From: a virus | Reading direction: 5' to 3' (one strand) | Virus record (IMG/VR): IMGVR_UViG_3300006920_000112 | Location: 1-35,528 of that record | DNA: 35,528 nucleotides | In this document: piece after piece, positions 1 through 9,293 of the stretch | Position numbering within the stretch: the stretch's first letter is position 1 | Layout: every line of letters starts with the position of its first letter | Made by a program: the position numbers and the translations under genes | The notes under the pieces: model-generated | Databases searched by the model: none | Told to the model about the DNA's origin: nothing | The model's input: the letters and a program-made list of their open reading frames with translations, nothing else

Positions 1-96
1 AATAATGCGCCTACATTGTCAGAGCATGAAGCAGCTATGAAGTGGCTTGATGAAGTTGAAGCTAGAAAAGAAGCTAAAAAGAAAGGGGCTAAATAA
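1..96 (+). CDS. C-terminal end of a protein preceding the tape measure gene (partial)
   Basis: The frame is open from base 1 and ends at a TAA whose last base is the first base of the tape measure ATG (TAATG overlap), which indicates translational coupling. The visible 31 residues are charged and helical-looking (EHEAAMKWLDEVEARKEAKK) and end in a lysine-rich tail. Position directly before the tape measure gene is where siphoviruses keep the tail assembly chaperone (lambda G/GT equivalent), so that role is inferred from location only. No convincing slippery heptamer is visible in this fragment, and the start lies outside the window. Confidence 0.7.
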   Translation, partial: NNAPTLSEHEAAMKWLDEVEARKEAKKKGAK

Positions 97-1934
97 TGGC
101 TGGTGAGAATTTAGGCAGTGTTTATTATACTGTTGACGCTAATGTTGGAACGGTTCTTGACGCAAAATCCCAAGTTGCAACATCTACAGCTTCAATGGTT
201 AATAACTTTAAAGGTGTTGATACACAAGTAACTAAAACATCAAAAGCAGTTACTAAGGGTATGAACGGCATGAAAGGTGCTGCTCAAAACTTTAGCTATC
301 AAATACAAGATATTGCAGTGCAGTTAGCTGGTGGTCAAAACCCGTTCCTAGTAATGGCTCAACAGTTACCACAAATGCTTGTTGGCATGGGTGCTGCTGC
401 TGCTGGTATCGGTGCGCTAGTTGCTATTCTTGGCGGCTTAGCAATGGCGATGAACACGACAAAGAAGTCTACCAAAGAACTTGCTGAAGAAGTTTCAGGG
501 CTTTCTGAGGAATACGAAAAGCTAAACAAATCATCAGCCATGCAATTCCTGATAACATCAGAAGGGTTAATTGCAACTTTGGTAAGTGAATCTGCTGAAA
601 TAAACAAGAACATCAAAGAAAAAGAAAAGCAGATAGAAATTAACAAAAAGCTGCTATCTAGTTATGATGAAAGCAGCAAAACCTACAAGAACATGACCAA
701 ATCAATTTTTGACAATGAGCAAGAGTTGAGAGGATTGCGTGCAGAGCTTGGCATTGTTGGTGACTCAATTGATAGCGCAAACAGTAAGCGTGCACAGTAT
801 ACCGCCATCGTTGAAGGTGATAGCGAGGCAATACGTAAAAATAGTAAAGAATACAAAGAGAACATCAAAGAGCTTAACAACCTTCAGTTAGCACTTAGGG
901 CGCAAGTTGATACGCTTGGCATGTCTAGCCGTGGCATGACAATTTACACCGCTAACATGCTAGGCGCTACGGATGCAGACAGAGCAAAGATAAACTCAGC
1001 TTATGATTTGATTGAAGCCGAAGAAGAAAAGAATAGAGTTATATCTGAGCTATCAAGCGCTAAAGGTGGCCTACTAAATCCAACTGAAGAAGCTATTGTT
1101 CAGTACCAAAAAGAGCAGGAAATATTTAAGGCAGCACTTGATCAAAAACTAATTGCAGAGGAAGAATACAACGCACTTAGATTAAGATCTAATCAGGCTT
1201 ATGTTGACAAACTGCAAACTGTTGAAAGCGTTGCAGGCCAATCATTTGTTGATATGCTTGCTGCTAATGGTGCTAGCTTGCAATCATTCCAAGCGTCGGC
1301 TGTAGGTGCATTTGCTAGCATTGCAACTGGAGCGCAGGATGGACAAACTGCCGTCAGAAATCTAGCCCAGTCAATACTTACACAGATGATTGGCGCGCTA
1401 ATTCAGATGGGCATTCAATCATTAATAGGTCAGACTACAGCAGCAGCAGGGGCAGCAGCAACTGGCGCAGCAATAGCCACATCAATGGCACCAGCAGCAG
1501 CATTAGTATCGTTGGCTAGCTTTGGCGCTAACAGTGCGCCAGCTATTGCAGGTATAGCGGCAACTACGGCAGCGGCTGAAGGCGTGGCATTAGCAGGCGC
1601 TCGTTTATACGGTGGCTACACTGCACCAAATAGCATGTATAAAGTCAATGAAAGCGGCAAAGCTGAAATGTTTAGCGATGGTAAAAACGACTTTCTAATG
1701 ACTGGCAGTAAAGGCGGCAATGTAACAAGTGCTAATGATTTGGCTGGCCAACAGAAAGAAACGGTGGTCAACGTTAACAATTACGGCTCTAGTGAGGTTG
1801 ACGTACAGACTCGCACAGAAGGGAGCGGAGCGAATAGGCGTGAAATTATTAACATCGTAGTTGCTGATTTTAACTCTCGAGGCTCAGCATTTAGCGCATT
1901 AAAAAGAAACTCAAACTTAAAGGATAGATTATAA
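96..1934 (+). CDS. Tail length tape measure protein
   Basis: 612 residues. Near residues 65-85 is a stretch (NFSYQIQDIAVQLAGGQNPF) typical of the prophage tail tape measure family, followed by a hydrophobic Ala/Gly-rich segment around 95-120. The middle (about 125-370) is Lys/Glu-rich and coiled-coil-like, with another Ala-rich hydrophobic region near 440-510. The C-terminus contains the lambda gpH-like sequence LYGGYTAPNSMYKV with a following Gly/Asp-rich stretch. The protein sets tail length and is ejected during infection. It is short for the family, so the tail should be fairly short; at the usual rule of about 0.15 nm per residue, roughly 90 nm. AAGAAAGGGG upstream is the ribosome site. 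First gene of the tail-tip block. Confidence 0.92.
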   Translation: MAGENLGSVYYTVDANVGTVLDAKSQVATSTASMVNNFKGVDTQVTKTSKAVTKGMNGMKGAAQNFSYQIQDIAVQLAGGQNPFLVMAQQLPQMLVGMGAAAAGIGALVAILGGLAMAMNTTKKSTKELAEEVSGLSEEYEKLNKSSAMQFLITSEGLIATLVSESAEINKNIKEKEKQIEINKKLLSSYDESSKTYKNMTKSIFDNEQELRGLRAELGIVGDSIDSANSKRAQYTAIVEGDSEAIRKNSKEYKENIKELNNLQLALRAQVDTLGMSSRGMTIYTANMLGATDADRAKINSAYDLIEAEEEKNRVISELSSAKGGLLNPTEEAIVQYQKEQEIFKAALDQKLIAEEEYNALRLRSNQAYVDKLQTVESVAGQSFVDMLAANGASLQSFQASAVGAFASIATGAQDGQTAVRNLAQSILTQMIGALIQMGIQSLIGQTTAAAGAAATGAAIATSMAPAAALVSLASFGANSAPAIAGIAATTAAAEGVALAGARLYGGYTAPNSMYKVNESGKAEMFSDGKNDFLMTGSKGGNVTSANDLAGQQKETVVNVNNYGSSEVDVQTRTEGSGANRREIINIVVADFNSRGSAFSALKRNSNLKDRL

Positions 1935-2434
1935 TGGCTTGCTCATTAGATAAAAATTGGCCGAGTATATTGCCTAGCTGCGAGACGGCTAGCAAGTCAC
2001 GCAATCAGCCGCAGGGGTTTAGATTTAACGATGTAAATAGTGGGCCGCCATTTCAGGAATTATTTACCTCTGACCTACCTACATTTTGGGATGTCACATT
2101 TAAATTTACTCGTGACAATGCGCGCATTTTTATCATGTGGCTTAACCAAAATAACTACCGTGAAAATTCTGGCTGGTTTAATTTTCCGATTCAACTTGAG
2201 GAAGGTTTAACAACTCAGGAAGTCAGATTTTTGACATATCCGCAATCGACTGGTCAGAATGGTGACGCATTCAGTTATTCAGCCAAAATAATGGCTCGTG
2301 ATATTATCAGCAAAGATAAAACTTGCCCTGAAGGTTCGCTTTATATCTTGCTTAATAAAAGCTGCACATCAACATTTGATAAGGCTGCCACTTGTTTTGG
2401 TGAAGCGTTTGATATGGGATGGCCTAAAGTATGA
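1934..2434 (+). CDS. Putative minor tail protein (lambda gpM position)
   Basis: 166 residues, starting in a TAATG overlap with the tape measure stop. The sequence has an aromatic beta-rich core (PTFWDVTFKFTRDNARIFIMW) and a Cys-containing C-terminus (TCPEG..., KSCTSTF..., ATCFGEAF). I do not recognise a named domain with certainty. Its place between the tape measure and the DUF1833-like gene matches the lambda order H-M-L-K-I-J, so it is probably a small tail-tip component. The next gene begins four bases before its stop (ATGA). Confidence 0.6.
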   Translation: MACSLDKNWPSILPSCETASKSRNQPQGFRFNDVNSGPPFQELFTSDLPTFWDVTFKFTRDNARIFIMWLNQNNYRENSGWFNFPIQLEEGLTTQEVRFLTYPQSTGQNGDAFSYSAKIMARDIISKDKTCPEGSLYILLNKSCTSTFDKAATCFGEAFDMGWPKV

Positions 2435-2931
2435 GCAGGGCATTTTTCGAGACAAGAGAGCGTGTAGCTAAATACGAGACTATCGAAGTATATCATCCAG
2501 CGGTTGGCGTTATTCGATACGTCAATAAACAATTTTATGATAAAGAGTTTAAGCTAGAAAGTGGCGCACCAAGAAATGCAGGCGAAACCGTAACGTTCAC
2601 AGCGGGCAATTTTCAGGTACAGCATCCAGACGTAAGCGAAGACGGTGTTATGTCAATGACGGTTCAACTAGGCCGCATAGGAACTGATATTAAATCAAAG
2701 CTAAAGGATATTAAATTATATAACCTAAACTTTGCAAACACACTGCAAACTGAATATATTTACAGAGAGTTTATCAATGGCGTACCGAGTACATTTAGCG
2801 CATGGATTAGTAACATAACAATATCAGGTGATAGCGTGGCGATAACTGCTAGCGATGATAACCCTGCACTTATTAATGTTGCAAAGCGCTATATGTCGCA
2901 AGACTTCCCCGGCTTAAAAGTAATCATATGA
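2431..2931 (+). CDS. DUF1833-like minor tail protein (lambda gpL position)
   Basis: 166 residues. It begins MSRAFFETRERVAKYETIEVY, continues with a beta-rich body and ends DNPALINVAKRYMSQDFPGL. The opening and the closing pattern resemble DUF1833 phage proteins, found next to the NlpC/P60 tail peptidase in siphoviruses. It is probably part of the tail tip complex; a biochemical role is not known. Overlaps both neighbours by 4 bases, which implies tightly coupled translation with the peptidase and tip proteins. Confidence 0.65.
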   Translation: MSRAFFETRERVAKYETIEVYHPAVGVIRYVNKQFYDKEFKLESGAPRNAGETVTFTAGNFQVQHPDVSEDGVMSMTVQLGRIGTDIKSKLKDIKLYNLNFANTLQTEYIYREFINGVPSTFSAWISNITISGDSVAITASDDNPALINVAKRYMSQDFPGLKVII

Positions 2932-3353
2932 TGACACAAACGGAATTTATAAACCATGCAGTTGGTAAGCCTTGGGTTAGTAGAGCTTGCGGCCCAGACT
3001 CATATGACTGCTGGGGTCTAGTTATAGACTCATTTGCTAAAATTGAATGTGTTAAACTGCCTGATATCAGCGCTTACTTAGATTTTAGTGCCAACGACTT
3101 AGCAGGTCTTGAAGGTGTTAATGAGCATGACACAATAATATCAGACGGCCGCGATGGTGATATTATGCTGATGTTTAATGAAAATGGTGACTTTGAACAT
3201 GTCGGGCGTGTTTTGTCGGGTGGTGTTATTCATGCGTGGGGGCAAGGCTCGAACGGGACAGGCCAAGTAAAATGGGATAGAATAGGCTTACTTAAGCGCT
3301 TATATAAAAATAAAGTGGAGTTCAGACGCTATGCCAGTTTTAGTAAGATTTAA
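2928..3353 (+). CDS. NlpC/P60-type tail peptidase (lambda gpK-like)
   Basis: 141 residues, the usual length for the stand-alone phage NlpC/P60 domain. The catalytic Cys is in the YDCWGLV block (Cys28), the catalytic His is in FEHVGRV (His91), and the third polar residue is likely His102 in VIHAWGQG. These enzymes cut peptidoglycan stem peptides and ride in the tail tip to help DNA or tape measure cross the cell wall. Two adjacent ATGs (2928 and 2931) are possible starts; the first overlaps the preceding stop. The 3' end overlaps the tip gene by 23 bases, in a different frame. Confidence 0.88.
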   Translation: MMTQTEFINHAVGKPWVSRACGPDSYDCWGLVIDSFAKIECVKLPDISAYLDFSANDLAGLEGVNEHDTIISDGRDGDIMLMFNENGDFEHVGRVLSGGVIHAWGQGSNGTGQVKWDRIGLLKRLYKNKVEFRRYASFSKI

Positions 3354-5838
3354 CGATCCATCTAACCTATCTGCTAAAGAGGTTTATTATCCGAATGCGG
3401 GTGATAACCTTTTAGACTTTTTAGCTGATAATTTTACTGCTAACTTTGGCGGGCTGCACACTGATATCTACATCAATAAAGAACTGCTACTTTCAACAGC
3501 AGACATAAGCGACAGCGAAAAGCTTAACGATATTGCCGACCGTGTTATTCTTGAAAATGACAGTATTGCCGTTATCACTAGACCAGCAGATCCAGTTACA
3601 GCGCTTTATGTAATTGTTGCAGCATTAGCAATTGCTGCGGTGGTTTTGCTTGCGCCAAAAGTGCCGGGGCAAGCTGAAGGACAAGGTAGCTCACCAAACA
3701 ATCAACTAAATGCAGCAACTAATGAATTTAGGCCGAATCAAGGCATACCCGAAGTGTTTGGTTCGCCCGCATCATATCCTGATTTTGTTCAGCCAAGCTT
3801 TTATCTTTACGAGAACAACCTGAAAATACAGCGTGAATTGTTATGTGTTGGCATGGGCAGATATGACATAACAAAAGTATTAACAAGCGACACCGATATT
3901 AATAGCATTCCAAACTCAAGCTGGACTAAATACGAAACTGGCGACTGGGACGGTCAGCTACCTATACCACCAGTTATTATTCCAGACTGGGAGCAGCGCA
4001 TAACGGTACGCGAAACAAACGAAATTACTAGCCAATCACTTGAGGCTAAAAATACTAAGTCGTTTGAATTTGACGGAACAAATATTGATGTTGCCAATAT
4101 AGGAGCTGATTGCCAGCTAACATATAATGACGGCATTGATTTTATTACCGATATGGAGCTTGTTGTTGGTGATTATCTAACGGTAAATTTAGCAAAAGTT
4201 GTCGGACCAAGTACAGTGATAGCTTTGGTTGGCACATTCCAAGTTGGTGCTATCAATGAAATAGCAAAGACAATACTTTTACTTAGCGCTGTCTCACCAA
4301 ATCCTGACACAGGATGCCAAGGCACTGCAACCGCAACTGATTCAAGTGGCGAGGTTCAAAATTGGATTGGCTGGTATGGCGTTAGCGGCAATAAAAACGA
4401 ACAAGTTTGGTTTCATGTAATTATGCCAAGCGGCATAAGGGCAGAGGATAGCGGCAACATTACTGTTGATTTTGAGATGCAGATTAGAGAAGTTGATGTT
4501 GATGGGCTGCCGATTATCGGTACTGACCAGACATTAGCAGCATCAATATCAGGTGGAACACTAGATCCACAATTCAGGACTTATAAGTTTGAGGGTTTGC
4601 CACAAGGTCGATATCAAGGAAGATTGCGCAGAACAAGTGACGAGATTGGCGGTGCGACTGTTGAGAAAATTGTTGTTGAGCAAATTGTTGGCGTTGAATA
4701 TCAAGACGTGCCGAATTACGGTGATGTGACACTGCTATGGGTTGAGCGTAAGGCAAGTGATCGCGTTGTTGGAGGTAATCAGTCAAAGATTAATGTTGAG
4801 CTGACCAGAAAGTTACCGCACTACAATCGCTCAACTGGATTAATTGAATACAGCAACTTGGTTGCAACTCGTGACTTTGCTGATGCTGCTATGTATACGC
4901 TAGTTATAGCAGGTAAGCGCGACATTAACAGCGTAGACTTAGAGGAGCTTTATCGAATTAATGATGCGCTACCTGAGGCGTTAAGAACGTTTGACTTTAC
5001 ATTTGATGACGCTGATGTTGGCCTTCGAGAGAGGGTTTCGGTTATCTGTAACGCCGCTAGAGTGTTGGCATTTAAAGACTATCAAAGCTGGACGTTTAAC
5101 CGCATTGAAGCAAAGGCTTCACATTCAATGCTATTTAACCGACGTAACACTATTGGTGATTCTAATCAATCGTTCCCACAGTGGCTGCCAAGTGATAAAG
5201 ATTCTGTTTCGATATCTTATGTCACGCAACCAGATAACGTTGAGAAAACAGTGTATAGGCGCATTGTGAATGGCAACATACTTAGCGATGAAGCAGGTAA
5301 TTACCCTCTTGAAATAAACTTAGTTGGATGTCAAAGTGATGATCAAGCCGAAAATCGTGCGGACTATGAAATAAGAAGCCTGCTATATCAGCGTGATAGC
5401 GTTGAATTTCAGACCTATTATTTTGGTTTATCAGCTCGAATAGGTGATAAGGTTAGATGGTGCGATATGAATGACTATGATGTTTTCGGCGGTGAAATAC
5501 TTGATATTTTTGGCAGTGATTATCTAACAAGTGAGCGCATTAACTTTGAGCCGGGCAAAACTTATTACGTTCAAACAACTAGGGATGATGGGTCGATTGG
5601 CGCGCTAGCCACTTGTTCAGCTTTAAGTTATACTGACAAGGGCTTTAGGTCATCTACTTTGGCTGGTGCTTACACTGCAAATGACGGTAATTATGAGTTT
5701 GGATCTAAATATGTAATAGCTCCAGATGATGAGCTAAAAGGCACTGACTATACATTAAAATCAGTGACTAACAGTGGGGATGGAATAGCTACCATTACAC
5801 TTTCTGAATATAACGATAAAATTTTTGAGGCTGACTAA
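3331..5838 (+). CDS. TipJ-like tail tip / host specificity protein (gpI-gpJ type fusion)
   Basis: 835 residues. The N-terminal 80 residues look like the small ubiquitin-like gpI fold, followed by a hydrophobic segment (about 90-112, ALYVIVAALAIAAVVLLAPK). The body then starts with the J-type sequence RPNQGIPEVFGSPASYPDF, and a cysteine-containing block (ELLCVGMGRYDI) follows. This is the central tip hub that contacts the host receptor. It is shorter than lambda gpJ (over 1100 residues) and lacks an obvious fibronectin-rich C-terminal tail, which fits with receptor binding being passed to the separate tailspike next door. Start ATG lies inside the peptidase gene. Confidence 0.85.
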   Translation: MPVLVRFNDPSNLSAKEVYYPNAGDNLLDFLADNFTANFGGLHTDIYINKELLLSTADISDSEKLNDIADRVILENDSIAVITRPADPVTALYVIVAALAIAAVVLLAPKVPGQAEGQGSSPNNQLNAATNEFRPNQGIPEVFGSPASYPDFVQPSFYLYENNLKIQRELLCVGMGRYDITKVLTSDTDINSIPNSSWTKYETGDWDGQLPIPPVIIPDWEQRITVRETNEITSQSLEAKNTKSFEFDGTNIDVANIGADCQLTYNDGIDFITDMELVVGDYLTVNLAKVVGPSTVIALVGTFQVGAINEIAKTILLLSAVSPNPDTGCQGTATATDSSGEVQNWIGWYGVSGNKNEQVWFHVIMPSGIRAEDSGNITVDFEMQIREVDVDGLPIIGTDQTLAASISGGTLDPQFRTYKFEGLPQGRYQGRLRRTSDEIGGATVEKIVVEQIVGVEYQDVPNYGDVTLLWVERKASDRVVGGNQSKINVELTRKLPHYNRSTGLIEYSNLVATRDFADAAMYTLVIAGKRDINSVDLEELYRINDALPEALRTFDFTFDDADVGLRERVSVICNAARVLAFKDYQSWTFNRIEAKASHSMLFNRRNTIGDSNQSFPQWLPSDKDSVSISYVTQPDNVEKTVYRRIVNGNILSDEAGNYPLEINLVGCQSDDQAENRADYEIRSLLYQRDSVEFQTYYFGLSARIGDKVRWCDMNDYDVFGGEILDIFGSDYLTSERINFEPGKTYYVQTTRDDGSIGALATCSALSYTDKGFRSSTLAGAYTANDGNYEFGSKYVIAPDDELKGTDYTLKSVTNSGDGIATITLSEYNDKIFEAD

Positions 5839-8589
5839 ATGAGCGAATATAGCAATCCAAGACCTAACGCTGGCACGCCCTATAGCGATCCATGTGCAGT
5901 CAAAGATATGGCAGTGACATTTGGCAAGGTCGTTGAAGGTGGTGTAAATGTAACCACTTATAACGGCGTTGTCATTAAGTCGCTACAACAGACATTAGAT
6001 GGGCTTGGTGTTATTTATAGCGATCCAATCAAGGACTGGTCAGCGTCACTACTTGTTAGTCAAGTTGAGGCACATCGCTATCCTGCTGTTACTGGCGATA
6101 TTTATGTGCCAATTGCGCCGCTTCCATTTGTTACTGGTGCAACTTTCGATCCTACTAAGTGGGCAATAATACAAGGCACTGGTGATTTAGACGGGATCAC
6201 TGTTAAGCCTGTGTGGGAAACCCCTATCATTGCCAATGGAACACAAACACGTTTTAGCGTACCGGGCACTGTGCTTTATTCGCCAACTAGATATCAGATT
6301 TATTTGGACGGCATGATCCAAACTCAGGTTGATTCTGCCAGCAATAATAGATGGGTCGTTGAGCAAAAAGTTGGCTTTCCTAATGAGTTTGAAGTTGTCT
6401 TTTCTGTAGCTCCATTAGCTGGTGTTGAAGTTGGTCGTGGTTTATGGCAACCAATTGATAACGGTGATAACAACTCTAGTGCAGACTCTGTATTTTTCAA
6501 GCAAGCAGGCGTTGGCGCTGTAACTGTAACTGTTGAAGATAAGCTTTCTGAATCTGCATCATTGCGTGACTATGGTGCAACAGGTATCGAAGGTAACGAC
6601 GCTACACAGGCATTTATTAATGCATGTAATGAGCATAGCGTTGTTTATGTCAACGATGGCTATTACTCTTTAACTGCTGATTCTATCCCTGATACTGCAA
6701 AGGTTAGAAAGATTGTTGTTCAAAACGCTATTTTATGGCTAGAGGATGGTCAGTTTGATTTTAGTGTGGCAGGTCATCATTTAGATCTTGATTTAACAGC
6801 AGGCGGTGATATTCAACTAGGTTTACGTCACACAACATCATCTGCTGATGTCGCTGTTGGTTCGACTGTCATTCCATGCTATGAGACAGCAAAGATAGTT
6901 GTCGGCCAAACTATCGCCACATCATTCCAAGCGGTTGGCGCAACTGGCGGATCTAAGTGGACTAACTCAATCCGTGTAGCTGGTGATGAGTTTAACACTG
7001 TAATAGCAAAAACTGCTGATAGCATTACAGTGCAATATCCTGTTGGCGCTGCTGGCACTAACACAACTAATTCACTATGGAAAAACATGGTGTTAGGTAA
7101 CGCTAACTTTAATAGAGCAGGTCTGCGCTTTAACGGTTACGGTAAGGTGACTATTCGTGGCGGCAAGATACGTGAAAGCTTGGCTGGATATTACGTTTCA
7201 ACTGAAGGTGTTGATACTGATGGTGGTCTGATTGTAGAGTGTCACGATGTAGATTTTAGCGGCCAATTTCTTGACGGATTCCGCATTGCAGGCTACTCAT
7301 CATTCCTAGCTTACGGCGGGTCAATGATTGGCAGCTATGATTACTCAAAGCAGTTATTCGTAACTCGTCACTTTGCAGGCCATAAAGTTAGACTAGAATC
7401 AGTTCGCATTCATCGCGGCAACAATGATTTAGATTTCTACTCGTTCGACGATGCTGGTGGCAAAATTGGTTTAGTTGAGCTTGTTAACTGTGATCTTAAT
7501 GGCACTTGGACTTTACCAATAGCTAAAGATCAATTAAATACAATTACTGGCCAAACACTTAACTCTGTCTATGCCGCACAGGATTCGCTGCATGTATGGA
7601 CTTGTGAACTATTAAAGCCTACTGCACCAGAAACCGTATCACTTATTGAAGGCTTTATTGCAACAGACTGTACGTTTACTAAATACCGCAGAGCTGTAGC
7701 TGGTACGACATTTATTAACTATGCCAGAAACTTTTTAGTTGATAATCTTATATTAAGAAACTGCATATTTAATGAAACAGCACCTTTTTATATATCGGTT
7801 AACAACTTAAACAGCTTTAATATTACAAACAAAGAATTGTCAAACGCCATCATTAAGCGCAACTCTGAAGGTGGATCGTCTTACCCGCTTGGCTATTACA
7901 ATGGCAACAATGCTACATCATTTTTAGATCACACAGGTTCAACGGTTTATGATAACAATGGCGGCACAATAGCTAACGTATTTATACCGCAAAACATGAA
8001 CTTCGAGTCTTTAACAATTAAAGGCTCAGGTACGGCATTAATGACTGGAGGTGGCGCTGTTGTTAAAAGACTTATTCTTGACGGTGGCACACTTCAAATG
8101 TCAGGCAACTTCGATCCAAAAGTGCCTACTGAAGTAACCAAAAAGAATGGCGGGTCTTTCAATGGCTTCATTCCATATGAGGTTGATATTGGGTCTTACA
8201 CTCACAAGCGCGTGACGTTCCCTGAAACAGCATTAAGCTCTCAGGTTTTGCGTAGTGGCGTTGATTTAACAAAGACTTCGCACTATCTAACAATAACTGT
8301 TAGCGGGTTTAGAATTGCTGGTGGCACATATGGAGTTAGTGGTGTAATATTAGCAAACATCAAGACTGATGGAACGGTTACATCCGTTAACATGCCTGCT
8401 GCATTCGGTTATGCAAATAACTTAGCGGTTGATGGCGTAGCTAAATGGGCTGGTAACGCAATGTCACATGGATTTAGTATTAGTGATGGGTTTTTCACGC
8501 TGTCTATATCTGGTGGTAATTTAATTATGAGTAACACAAGTACTCTGCCAGAGGATCTAGGTCTTTCGGTAACAATCATAGGTGGTTAG
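5839..8589 (+). CDS. Tailspike / tail fibre with beta-helix core
   Basis: 916 residues, starting immediately after the tip gene stop. The first 60 residues (SDPCAVKDMAVTFGKV...) look like an attachment domain. A linker with SLRDYGATGIEGNDATQAF near 235-255 is the classic entry motif of right-handed parallel beta-helix (pectate-lyase-like) tailspikes. Short repeated strands with Asn/Gly turns follow to about residue 760 (VRIHRGNNDLDFYSF, VELVNCDLNGTW, IEGFIATDCTF). The C-terminal 150 residues are a separate beta-rich domain. Such spikes bind and usually cut surface polysaccharide. Catalytic residues cannot be assigned by eye, so depolymerase activity is inferred. The next gene encodes a polysaccharide deacetylase. 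Confidence 0.85.
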   Translation: MSEYSNPRPNAGTPYSDPCAVKDMAVTFGKVVEGGVNVTTYNGVVIKSLQQTLDGLGVIYSDPIKDWSASLLVSQVEAHRYPAVTGDIYVPIAPLPFVTGATFDPTKWAIIQGTGDLDGITVKPVWETPIIANGTQTRFSVPGTVLYSPTRYQIYLDGMIQTQVDSASNNRWVVEQKVGFPNEFEVVFSVAPLAGVEVGRGLWQPIDNGDNNSSADSVFFKQAGVGAVTVTVEDKLSESASLRDYGATGIEGNDATQAFINACNEHSVVYVNDGYYSLTADSIPDTAKVRKIVVQNAILWLEDGQFDFSVAGHHLDLDLTAGGDIQLGLRHTTSSADVAVGSTVIPCYETAKIVVGQTIATSFQAVGATGGSKWTNSIRVAGDEFNTVIAKTADSITVQYPVGAAGTNTTNSLWKNMVLGNANFNRAGLRFNGYGKVTIRGGKIRESLAGYYVSTEGVDTDGGLIVECHDVDFSGQFLDGFRIAGYSSFLAYGGSMIGSYDYSKQLFVTRHFAGHKVRLESVRIHRGNNDLDFYSFDDAGGKIGLVELVNCDLNGTWTLPIAKDQLNTITGQTLNSVYAAQDSLHVWTCELLKPTAPETVSLIEGFIATDCTFTKYRRAVAGTTFINYARNFLVDNLILRNCIFNETAPFYISVNNLNSFNITNKELSNAIIKRNSEGGSSYPLGYYNGNNATSFLDHTGSTVYDNNGGTIANVFIPQNMNFESLTIKGSGTALMTGGGAVVKRLILDGGTLQMSGNFDPKVPTEVTKKNGGSFNGFIPYEVDIGSYTHKRVTFPETALSSQVLRSGVDLTKTSHYLTITVSGFRIAGGTYGVSGVILANIKTDGTVTSVNMPAAFGYANNLAVDGVAKWAGNAMSHGFSISDGFFTLSISGGNLIMSNTSTLPEDLGLSVTIIGG

Positions 8590-8591
8590 TA

Positions 8592-9293
8592 ATGTTTAAG
8601 TATCTAGTTTTTTTAATGTTGTCGATTATGTCTGTCACTGCTCAAGCAACTGAGCAGTGCGAGCTACCCAAGCAAGTGTCATTGTCATTTGATGATGACC
8701 TTGCTATTGATGGTTTTTACGACAGTTTATATCTGTTTGAAAAGTATGGTGTAAAAGCTACTTTGTATGTTTCAAAGTGGCCTAACCTTACTAACCTACA
8801 GAAGCAGAAGCTCTTAGCTATTCAGGCAGCAGGCCATGAGGTTGGTAATCATGGTTTGTGGCACAGAAATGCTACTGACTTCGCGCCAACAGAGCATAAG
8901 GCAACTGATGTTGATCCAGCTATCCCTTATGCTCGTGGGATTGGCTTAGGCATTCATACTTTTGCTTACCCTTATGGCGCTAGAACTCCATTGCATGATG
9001 CTGAGTTGTTGAAGTCTTATGTTGCTGTTCGCGGGTTCACTACAAATTATAGCGTTGCATTGCCATCTGGTAAGCCATCAATAACAGCTTATAGTATTGA
9101 TTCTGGTCACTACAATTTTAACAAAGTAGCCACTGCAATTGATAATCTACAACCGGGCGAAACAGTTTATTTTGCTGGCCATGTCATTGGCCCTTGGGCT
9201 AATGAATGGCATATAACCACATCAGACTTGGAGGCTGTATTAAATTACGGTCAAAGTAATAACGTTAAATTTTGCACTGTTAAGGATTGTTAA
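8592..9293 (+). CDS. Secreted polysaccharide deacetylase (NodB homology domain)
   Basis: 233 residues. Residues 1-19 are a signal peptide (MFKYLVFLMLSIMSVTAQA, AxA cleavage). The NodB motifs follow in order: SFDDD (32-36, Asp34 likely base, Asp35 metal ligand), HGLWH (His87 and His91, the HxxxH metal ligands), FAYPYG (124-129) and a final FAGH (His197). All metal-binding residues of carbohydrate esterase family 4 are present, so an active N- or O-deacetylase is likely; the substrate is unknown. It lies two bases after the tailspike and overlaps the next gene by a TAATG. The leader predicts export to the periplasm, which is odd for a virion part. It may instead alter the host envelope or polysaccharide during infection or lysogeny. 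Confidence 0.88.
   Translation: MFKYLVFLMLSIMSVTAQATEQCELPKQVSLSFDDDLAIDGFYDSLYLFEKYGVKATLYVSKWPNLTNLQKQKLLAIQAAGHEVGNHGLWHRNATDFAPTEHKATDVDPAIPYARGIGLGIHTFAYPYGARTPLHDAELLKSYVAVRGFTTNYSVALPSGKPSITAYSIDSGHYNFNKVATAIDNLQPGETVYFAGHVIGPWANEWHITTSDLEAVLNYGQSNNVKFCTVKDC

Noticed and set aside
81-96. Programmed -1 frameshift site before the tape measure gene
   Set aside because: The A/G-rich end (AAAAAGAAAGGGG) is not a proper X-XXY-YYZ heptamer and there is no overlapping long frame in the visible fragment; the relevant region is mostly outside the window.
359-880. Leftward frames opposite the tape measure gene
   Set aside because: Low-complexity Ser/Phe-rich translations that mirror the Lys/Glu-rich coding strand; no start signals.
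4991-5269. 92-codon rightward frame inside the TipJ-like gene
   Set aside because: Composition is that of a shifted frame, it has no ribosome site and it lies wholly within a strongly supported gene.
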